This document shows, piece by piece, positions 56,977 to 64,000 of a stretch of 64,000 nt of DNA. The DNA comes from Charina bottae. Its lineage: Eukaryota; Chordata; Lepidosauria; Squamata; Charinaidae. The notes under the pieces are model-generated. The model did not search any database and was not told the DNA's origin. It worked only from the letters and a program-made list of their open reading frames with translations. Both the position numbers and the translations under genes were made by a program. The stretch lies in assembly GCA_023362775.1 (NCBI GenBank), contig JALMGJ010000020.1:5022001-5086000 (forward strand), read 5' to 3'. Each line of letters starts with the position of its first letter. Within the stretch, counting starts at the first letter, position 1.

Positions 56977-58510
56977 ATGCCAACTGAAACATGGTTATCT
57001 TCTGGATTGTGCACTTTCTGAGTTTTGCAATGCAGTTTCAGCTCAAAAATGCATACAGAATGAATAGGAACCTTTTTATACAAAATTGAGTATACAAGAG
57101 AAAGGAGAATGTAAAAATGAGTATGTGAGAGGAATTATATACAAAAATAGATGTGACTTATTGTGTTATTTTTAAAACTTGCAAACAGATGTATATATTG
57201 GACAAAACAGATGCCAAATTGATATAGAAAAAGACTCATTTGTCCATCCCCAGCACTGATGGAATGGCAGAATAGAAAACTCACATTTGTTTACTTTAAA
57301 CACTGAAATTGTCTTTTTGGGCTTGATTAGAAATAGCCAAGAAATCAGGAAATTTGATTGCTCTATTCAGTACAGTATGCTACAGAACGTTAAAAACAGT
57401 TGCCACTCTCGTTATCGCAGCATAAGGAATTTGCTGGGCTAGATCCAGAGAATGCAGAGAAGAGATCTGCATATTAAGCTAAGGTGGTTTTTCAACCCCT
57501 GCTCAAATACCAGAGCAGCCCAAGACCGATCACCAATAGCCATGTAAATTTAAAGGAGCTTCAAAAGCAGATTGGCTTGTAGTTCAGAGGCAGTGTTGGG
57601 GAAGCAGAAGCCTTGATGGATCATAGATTTCAAACTGGACTGCACACAATTACTCTAATGAGCATTCTTTCCACCTACCATTTACAGCTGAATTTAGGAT
57701 TCCCCAAATAATGAAACTGTTAATTAGAAGAAAAACCTGTTGTTTCATCCCCCCTCAGGTTGTGTCCTATTTTTTTTAAAAACCAAGCTGTCTTTCATTA
57801 ACAGAAATGGAGAGACAATGGCAAGTTATATTTTGGGGGGCGGGGGGAGGAATTCTCTCTAAGAAAGGGCTTTGGTCTCTAACGGTGTTCTGGTCAGGAC
57901 AAACCTCATCACATTAGCTCAGGTCAAGCCAGATGTCAGACCAGCTGCAGATGATGTCCTTGGAGGAAACAGTAGCAACTGCTTATTGATGTGGCTGGAT
58001 TGTTTGGCTGCCCAGTCATCCCCCTGAGACTAATGCAGCCGTGCATACTCTTGGTGCTTTTGTAGAAATGGGGAGACAAAGATTGTATTGCTGCTCCAGA
58101 GAAACTTGGAAGCTGCTTTTCATTTCAGAACTTTTCAAATATTCTGTAGGGCAGTAATTGCCCAGGCTTTGCCAGTCATGTTTATGCAGCGTAATTTTAT
58201 AGACACCATATAGCCCCCTTCCTCAACCTGATGCCCTTTGTATGTGTTACACCTGCATTCCCAAAATGCCCAAAATATCTGAGCAGATAGATTCAGCACT
58301 GTGCTATAAAAATAACCGTATTTTAAATATCTTTCTGACAATATTAGCATGTTACATAAACCTTTTTGCTCAGAGTTCCCTAACCTCTGGTTATAATTGT
58401 CCCATATTATCAAGCATTGCCATTTTAAATTACATATTGAAATGCACTTTTAAATCAAAGAGGATAAGTACTTCACTTTACTCCTGTTTTTACAGATGAT
58501 TTCTTAAATA
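56977..58510. other. Unassigned sequence, no gene seen
   Basis: AT-rich, without clear repeats. Nothing supportable beyond short frames at 58135-58499. Confidence 0.35.
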
Positions 58511-58514
58511 CACT

Positions 58515-58795
58515 TTGCTTTCTCAACCTTTGACCCTGGAGGAACCCTTGAAATATTTTTCAAGCCTCGGGGAACCCCTGCACATTCAGGCTCAAATATA
58601 GGTCAGAAGTTACAAAATTAATATGTTCGTTTCATGGGTAGGCCTGTATATATGCATTAACAGTGTTCTTAAACTAAAAATAAAGAATGAAACTGACCTC
58701 TTTAATGTGAAGTTGCCCGAATTTGAAATAATGTTTTAAATAAATCGTGATCTCCCAGGGAACCCCTCGTGACCCCTCGGAGAACCCTAGGGTGC
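58515..58795 (-). mobile_element. Non-autonomous hAT element, relative of the 12001 copy
   Basis: The plus strand reads gctttctcaacctttgaccctggaggaacccttgaaatattt...caggctcaaatataggtcagaagttacaaaatta and matches the complement of 12001-12294 along its length. The ends are decayed and the TSD is unclear. Confidence 0.75.
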
Positions 58796-58817
58796 CACAG
58801 AACCCTGTGTTAAACAC

Positions 58818-58864
58818 TCATTCATTCATTCATTCATTCATTCATTCATTCATTCATTCATTCA
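58818..58864. repeat. (ATTC)n microsatellite
   Basis: About 12 units, directly after the hAT element. Confidence 0.95.
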
Positions 58865-60230
58865 TATACTGTCTCTCTTCCATTATAGAACTTTATGAAA
58901 TGTATGATCTTCAGTAGAAAGTTTTGATTTGTTTTTGCAGCTGGGTCAGTTTGCCAAAAACAGGTTGGTTGGTTGAGCAAACTGTTAGCTGAACTGTTAG
59001 TTCAGACCACAGAAAGGTCTCTTATGACTGAATATTCCTGCTTATATGGAAAAAAAAATCCTGCACATAGACAGAAAACGTTTTGGTGAGAAATATTTGA
59101 TACTAATAATTACATTGACGTTCCAGTTTTCTGCATGCAAGCAATTTTAATATGGAGGAAGCTTAAATCATGGAGGCCCCAGTGGCGTAGGGAAGTCATG
59201 AGTTGATCCCATTTAAAAAGACCAACAAAAAACACTGAAATGTTTAAGTATGCCAGTGTGAATTTTCCTTAATGTAAATTGAGCGTTTTAGTGGACATAC
59301 TGTATGCCCTTTACTGTATTAAACATTAGCCCCTTCAGCCTTCCTGACTTTGCCAAAATCCGTGGAGAACCATGCAGCAGTTATGAATTTGCTGAGGTTG
59401 GAACCAAGAAGCTGTTCTATTTCTGCATGACTCTTTGTGGACCTCTGGTTTCCGTTATTTGACGTGTTTGAGAATATGTTTCCATAATTGAAACAAGTGG
59501 AGCTGTGAAATGTTCTCTTCTGAGAGTAGTATGTGCATGCTTTTCTATTTTTCAAGGCAAGAGGAATTTTACACTTGAGTGGCAACAGTGTTGTTCTGAA
59601 GCTGCAGTCAAATTATGGGTTCATGGAGGTCAGATATAGATTTTCATTCTGCATCTGTACCTAATGGAGCCGCTAGGAGAGATCTAGCTCCAAAAGCTTT
59701 CAACGGATGTAGATGGAGTTATATTTATGTTCTATAACAAATATGAATTTTTTTTTAAAAATCCAGTTATGCCTCACTTACCAGCACATCCAGGGCTGAA
59801 CACAGCCATGCTTATCACACCAGAATTAAGAAAGTACTGGCCAGGTTCCAAAGAAACCATGACATTAGTGTCGTGTACCAGGAGTGGCTTTAGATCGGTT
59901 TTCTTGAACTGCAACCTATTCTGCCAAATGGCACACTGCTCTGAAAACTGAGGAGCTTAAAAGGCAAAGTCTTACACAAATGGATAATCACCTCAGCTGT
60001 TCAAAGGGGGAGAATAGTAAACCTTGTGCCTGTGCAACTTTTGGATTCTGATGGTAGCTCTACCAAATGAAAAGCACTGTTCGGACGATACTTTTAATGC
60101 CTGGACAGAAAGGCGATCTCAATTAGCAAAGTGACTTCCTGTTTCCAACAATGGTCCCCCAAACCATTCAACAAAGCATAATTCAAAGGAGGCATTGTCT
60201 TCAAGAATTTACCATTGATTTAATTATTTA
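58865..60230. other. Unassigned sequence, no gene seen
   Basis: Short frames at 59319-59585 and 59727-59951 show no recognisable domain. No repeat could be named. Confidence 0.35.
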
Positions 60231-60264
60231 TTCGTATTTCATCTTCTTAGCAGAGTATTATTCA

Positions 60265-60433
60265 GACCAAGCCAACTAGGAATTAAAAGGAAAGCCTAGC
60301 CTGGCAATGAAACGTCTGCAAGAAAACAACAAGGCTCAGAGAGCACCAAAGACTCCACAATTAAAAGAAACATTGTCGAAGGATGAACTTCACACTATAC
60401 TGTTTTAAAAATAACAACAACAGCAACAACAAC
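60265..60433 (+). repeat. Unnamed dispersed repeat ending in (CAA)n
   Basis: The block tggcaatgaaacgtctgcaa...aacaaggctcagagagcaccaa is the complement of 26093-26150. It ends near 60411-60433 in aacaacaacagcaacaacaac. The Penelope-like copy inserted right after it. Confidence 0.5.
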
Positions 60434-60447
60434 TTCAAATCAAACAA

Positions 60448-60869
60448 GGTGGTTTGAGAGAGGGGTCAAGGAATCCATTTATGCCAACTTGGAAAATCCT
60501 TCCTTGAATAGAGGTGGGGGCCTCAGGCACAATCTTTCCCCCATCTTCCTCCCTGCTTTGTCTTCTGTGCCTAGGAAGATTAAGACCATTTCACAAGCTC
60601 AACAGCAGCATGGTGATCTTAACGATCCTCCTTTAGATGATAAAGGGACTTAGAAATAAACATCTCAATATAACCATGACCTAGCCCCAGGTGTAAGGTC
60701 ACACAGCTACCTAGAAACATATTTAGGATTCCCTTACCAACTTTGCTCAGACTGAAGAAGCTCCTTGGATAAGGAGCGAAACGTTTCCACTGAGAAAATA
60801 GAAATCCAGTTGACATGATTCAAGCTACAGACAATTCCACCTGGATGACTGAGAACCTTCATAGACATA
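60448..60869 (+). mobile_element. Penelope-like element, 5'-truncated, with perfect TSD
   Basis: The 14-bp direct repeat TTCAAATCAAACAA at 60434-60447 and 60870-60883 bounds the copy. Its coding start falls inside the GIY-YIG domain (RWFERGVKESIYANLENPSL), and the frame ends LDDKGT with TAG at 60651-60653. A 3' region of about 215 bases follows, with the hammerhead-like motif at 60746-60796. The reverse transcriptase is missing. It is almost identical to 2494-2877, so both copies are fairly recent or from one subfamily. Confidence 0.85.
60746..60796 (+). ncRNA. Hammerhead-like RNA motif in Penelope 3' region
   Basis: Same layout as at 2532: CTCAG helix I strand at about 60746, CTGAAGA at 60752, helix II GCTCCTT-GGAT-AAGGAGC, GAAAC at 60778, then GTTTCCA and CTGAG. 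The short self-complementary AAACGTTT could form an intermolecular helix III. Activity is unproven. Confidence 0.42.
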
Positions 60870-61088
60870 TTCAAATCAAACAATTTGCTAAACAGCCCCT
60901 CCTTCTCCTGTTCCTGACAGATATGTGTCTGACAATGAAAGGATCCAGGAAAGCTGGATGCAAGCTGGCAATGGAACAAGTATTCTTTCTGACCCTTTAG
61001 CCCTAAACCATTTTGCAGCTTTGAAGGGCCAATCCAGCTTCTGGACCTTGACATTAATGTCAATTACTGAATGCATGTGAAGGCTTTT

Positions 61089-62896
61089 TTTAAATCAGAA
61101 TTTTATTAAGTTTAAAGCAAAGATAAAAACTACAAAAAAGAAAAAAAACTACAAAAAGAAAAAAAGAGTGAAAAAACAGAAAATGAGAAAATATTTTTAA
61201 GAGATTACATAACAAGATGACTTCCAACTTTCGACAACAAGAATATACAACAATTTCCATAATTAATCCCTTACTCTATGTCTAACCAAAATCTCATTAT
61301 TTCTATAAGTCATTCCATGGACACATTATAATAATCACTAAAGACAATTGCTCCTTCCCCTTATATATGACAAAAAAATAAACAGATATATAAACCTCCA
61401 AATCAACTTCCCCCTCCCCCAAAAAACATTAATTTAAATATTTCCTTCCTACCACTATTCTATATATTTCTGACCACTATAGTAAAAATCAAATTATAAA
61501 AACATTTAAATTGTCTACTTTTATACTTAATACTATAACAATCTTAACCCTATTAAACCTAAAACCACTTATTATTATATCTTATAAATCTTAAAAAGAT
61601 CAAACAAACTATAAAAGCAATAGAATAATCTTAATCCAAATCATTAAAGAAAAATGGAATCCTGCAAGCCTTAATATCAATCCACATACATATTCTTAAT
61701 TTCTTATCCCACCTCGAAATAAAGCAGAACATTTACTTGTCTCCATATTACACATACTGTAAGGCGTTTTTCATAAAGAAATCAAACAGCCCAACTGCCC
61801 CCCTCAAAAATCAGACTTCTCAGCAGAAAACCTTCCACAGAACAGAGCCATTTCATTCCCAAAATAATCCCTCAGAAAAACTAGCCTGTCAGTATCTTGC
61901 AAGTCAAGCTGTCTTAACCGCTTCAACACCAAAGTGTATTTGTAGCCTGGCATTTCCTTGAAGACTCCAATTTCACTGTCAGTAAAAGCATCTCCATCTT
62001 GATTGAATTCTTCCTCTTCCTCCAAAGCGTCCTCAGCCAGCTGACACATTTTAAAACTGATATTTTCTACAATATCCTGAATATCTTGCAGAATAGCTTG
62101 GCAGGTGTCATGGAAAATCTGTTTGTACTCATGACATAGCTCAGAATGAAACTCTGAGAAAATCTCCTTAAGGTCATCCATGTTTCAGGCAGTAGATTAT
62201 GGCGCCCCCTGGATACTTGGCTAGCACAGATAGGAACTAATGGGTTAATGAAAGGTTTCCAAAAGTTATTGAGTGATATTGAGTGATATTGACAAAAGAG
62301 AAAGTACGCTAAGCAGCAGCTGCGGTGCCCAAGGAAAGTGAACAGAAAACTGAAGACTCAAAACGGCAGATTCAACGTGTAGGAAAATGTTAAGTCCTTC
62401 AAATTAAATACAGAAATAGTAGCGGGGAGATGATTGTTTATTCTCAGTCCTCCTTAAATTTAAATGGGAAATAAGCCAAAAATTAAAAGAAGGTTTTAAG
62501 ATTAAACCAGAAATAACGATAAGCACCAAGAGAGTTCACTTCTTCTTGCTGTAGAAAGCCTCTCTTAGGGTACAAAAACTTAAGGAAAATATAAATTGGG
62601 TGATTTAGAAATGGGGGTGGCTCGACCTAATGTCCCTTTAAGGCTACAGTGCGGCGTGGAAATGATGGCGTCCCCGTCTCCTGTTGTCTCTTACTGGATC
62701 GTCGCAAACGCTATTTGCGATTCTCTGGCTACAAGATGGCGTTTTGGAGTATAAATGGGATGATTCCAAGTGTTTTCTAACCATGAAAACACTCTAGAGC
62801 TGCAGGGAAAACCTGCCTGCACCCCCCAAAAAAGCAGCATTGTCAGATCTGCTCGCAGACACAGCTGGTCACTTGGCCATATTCCCACCGGAAGTC
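61089..62896 (-). mobile_element. L1-derived non-autonomous element, TSD-bounded, about 1.8 kb
   Basis: The direct repeat AATGCATGTGAA (continuing GGCTTTT versus TGCTTTT) lies at 61070-61088 and 62897-62915. On minus the element starts GACTTCCGGTGGGAATATGGC, an L1-style 5' end with CpG-rich 5' UTR. It carries one 125-codon frame and ends with a long A/T-rich 3' UTR of squamate L1 type with an AATAAAAT signal and A-rich tail. ORF2 is entirely absent. It is best explained as an internally deleted L1 or half-L1 mobilised by L1 enzymes. Confidence 0.72.
61804..62181 (-). CDS. 125-aa acidic protein of L1-derived element, function unknown
   Basis: The frame begins MDDLKEIFSEFHSEL, has a Glu run (ALEEEEEFNQ) at about residues 53-62, then a C-terminal helix-like part with RLRQLDLQDTDRLVFLRDYF. 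It is predicted largely helical and acidic. No RRM-like or reverse transcriptase motif is seen. It could be a truncated L1 ORF1 N-terminus or a protein particular to this element. The start is supported by its place directly after the 5' UTR-like region; translation is unproven. It is an intact frame inside a TSD-bounded element. Confidence 0.5.
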   Translation of the reverse strand: MDDLKEIFSEFHSELCHEYKQIFHDTCQAILQDIQDIVENISFKMCQLAEDALEEEEEFNQDGDAFTDSEIGVFKEMPGYKYTLVLKRLRQLDLQDTDRLVFLRDYFGNEMALFCGRFSAEKSDF

Positions 62897-62915
62897 AATG
62901 CATGTGAATGCTTTT

Positions 62916-63271
62916 GAAGGTACAGGTGTTTAACTGTTTGGACTTAGTCCCATACCAGCTCATGAAGCCAATAACTGCCAGAGCACCCACCATGCCTATT
63001 TAGTCCTCGGCCACACATAACACATCTGGAGGGTGAATGTGCGTAATCTCCACAAAACACACCCACGCATCCTTAGGAGGTTCTGCTTCATCTGCTTTGT
63101 GATATATTCATTTAATCTGAAATGCCCTGTTTTCCCCATTGATTCAGAAGACAAACAGAACAATCGTTCTTTGGGCGAGGGATACGTTTTTTAAAAATGT
63201 GTTATCAGTGGTTAAAACCAACAGCCATCTGGCTACGGTGTATAAAACGGCCATCTATGAGCACTGCAAAA
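62916..63271. other. Unassigned spacer
   Basis: Sequence between the L1-derived element and the LTR. No gene or repeat could be named. Confidence 0.35.
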
Positions 63272-63650
63272 TGTCAGGCATAGTAAGGCGCTCCATCTAA
63301 TATCTATAATCTCCCTGCTCTAGAGTAACCTACAGACGCGCAGGTTCTTAGAAGCAAAAGAGTTTATTATAGTATACAGAAGTTAACACTGACAAAGACT
63401 TGAATGGATGAATAAAGCAAAGCAAGCACATTTAAAACCCTTTCCCCCCCCCCAAGGTTCTTTGATGTTGACACGTGTACTTTGTGTCTCCCTGCTGCTC
63501 CAACATCGGCTCGCTGGGATGTGTATTTGCGCTTGCCGCTTAGGTGCGATCCGGTCTACTTCAAAGGCAGGCATCTCTTTCATGTCAGTTACATTGTCTC
63601 TGCATTTCTTAACGTCTAGCGCAATGGCAGAGATCTGCTGAGCTCTGACA
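63272..63650 (-). mobile_element. Ty3/gypsy long terminal repeat (3' LTR)
   Basis: The 379-bp interval starts TGTCAG and ends CTGACA on plus, giving the short inverted TG...CA ends of an LTR. On minus it contains AATAAACTC near 63365 as a polyadenylation signal. Just upstream on minus (63651-63685) is a G-rich polypurine tract (GGAGGGTGGGGGGAGAG, then GGGGTGGGAG). It lies 150 bases after the stop of the pol frame. The other LTR must lie beyond the window. Confidence 0.7.
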
Positions 63651-63799
63651 TGCTCCCACCCCAAGACTCTCCCCCCACCCTCCTTACTACGTTCAATACA
63701 GTACTAATTAATGAAACAATTATGAAGCAATATCATACATGTCCTGTAAGGAGAGAGTACTAAAGTATGTTAGCAGGTTGCCTTATTTACACTCCTGTT

Positions 63800-64000
63800 T
63801 CAATGCGGTTTGTCCGGGAACTCCCTGTGAAAGGTTTTTACTAATTTGGGGGCGCGTGTGTGTTTCGCACTGACCCACTCCCTGTCTCCAATCGGTAGAT
63901 GTTGCCACTTCACTAGGTACTGCAATTGCCCCTTGTGCCATCTGGAATCCAGAATCCTATCAATCTCAAAGTGTGGTTCTCTCTCTACCAGTAATGGGGT
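63800..64000 (-). CDS. Ty3/gypsy (chromovirus) pol, C-terminal chromodomain, partial
   Basis: A minus frame enters from the right edge and stays open for 66 codons before a TGA at 63800-63802. It includes EPHFEIDRILDSRWHKG, then QYLVKWQHLPIGDREWV, then LVKTFHREFPDKP. This is the chromodomain attached to the integrase end of vertebrate chromoviral gypsy elements (family pattern: hydrophobic strand, aromatic YLVKW, W near the end, FHRxFPDKP terminus). Chromodomains steer integration toward particular histone marks. The frame is too short and edge-bound to appear as a normal long frame. Whether the rest of pol is intact cannot be seen. Confidence 0.85.
   Translation of the reverse strand, partial: TPLLVEREPHFEIDRILDSRWHKGQLQYLVKWQHLPIGDREWVSAKHTRAPKLVKTFHREFPDKPH

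Overview
The window looks like intergenic or intronic DNA from a squamate reptile (lizard or snake); the species cannot be told. The host call rests on the repeat community: several copies of a Sauria-type tRNA-derived SINE, a full-length Bov-B LINE, squamate-style L1, L2-clade and CR1 LINEs, a 5S-rRNA-derived SINE, a Penelope-like element, a Ty3/gypsy chromovirus end and several non-autonomous hAT and TA-flanked DNA transposons. I find no convincing host protein-coding exon, tRNA gene or rRNA gene. Almost all longer open frames are parts or antisense shadows of mobile elements. Bacterial-type features (operons, ribosome binding sites, CRISPR) do not apply.

Layout. 0-7 kb: a 1.09 kb fold-back DNA transposon (1159-2248), a Penelope-like fragment (about 2494-3030, minus), a Sauria SINE with target-site duplication (TSD) (4281-4612), a GC-rich hAT element (5547-5891), a possible LTR remnant, and a SINE with internal tandem units (6776-7110). 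7-20 kb: mostly unassigned AT-rich sequence, with hAT elements (12001, 12691, 13133), CR1 remains, Sauria SINEs at 14116 and 17953, and a 5S-derived SINE at about 14731. 20-30 kb: another tRNA SINE, CR1, L1 ORF2 pieces on both strands, a hAT element and a SINE squeezed between two microsatellites. 30-37 kb: two decayed L2-clade LINEs, the first hit by a Bov-B tail. 37-49 kb: hAT and TA-flanked elements and three SINE copies carrying 2-5 internal units of about 100 bp.

49.3-57.0 kb is the most informative block. A full-length minus-strand RTE-like LINE, bounded by a perfect 12-bp TSD, was later hit by a complete Bov-B (52122-55342, 11-bp TSD), by a Sauria SINE (50703-51039, 14-bp TSD) and by an L2-type tail. 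The Bov-B carries an unbroken 1010-codon endonuclease/reverse transcriptase frame, but the second Asp of its YADD catalytic box is Tyr. The host RTE element is the reverse case: its YADD is intact but lies just behind a frameshift.

57-64 kb: a hAT relative, a 5'-truncated Penelope-like copy with a perfect 14-bp TSD and a hammerhead-like motif in its 3' region, a TSD-bounded 1.8 kb L1-derived element with only a 125-aa frame, and at the right edge the chromodomain end of a Ty3/gypsy pol plus its LTR.

The elements interact as parasites of each other. The Sauria SINE 3' region shares a short block with the Bov-B 3' end seen in the same window, and the 1.8 kb L1-derived unit keeps L1-like ends, so both probably rely on LINE enzymes supplied elsewhere. 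All function statements are family-based inference; no alignment or search was run.
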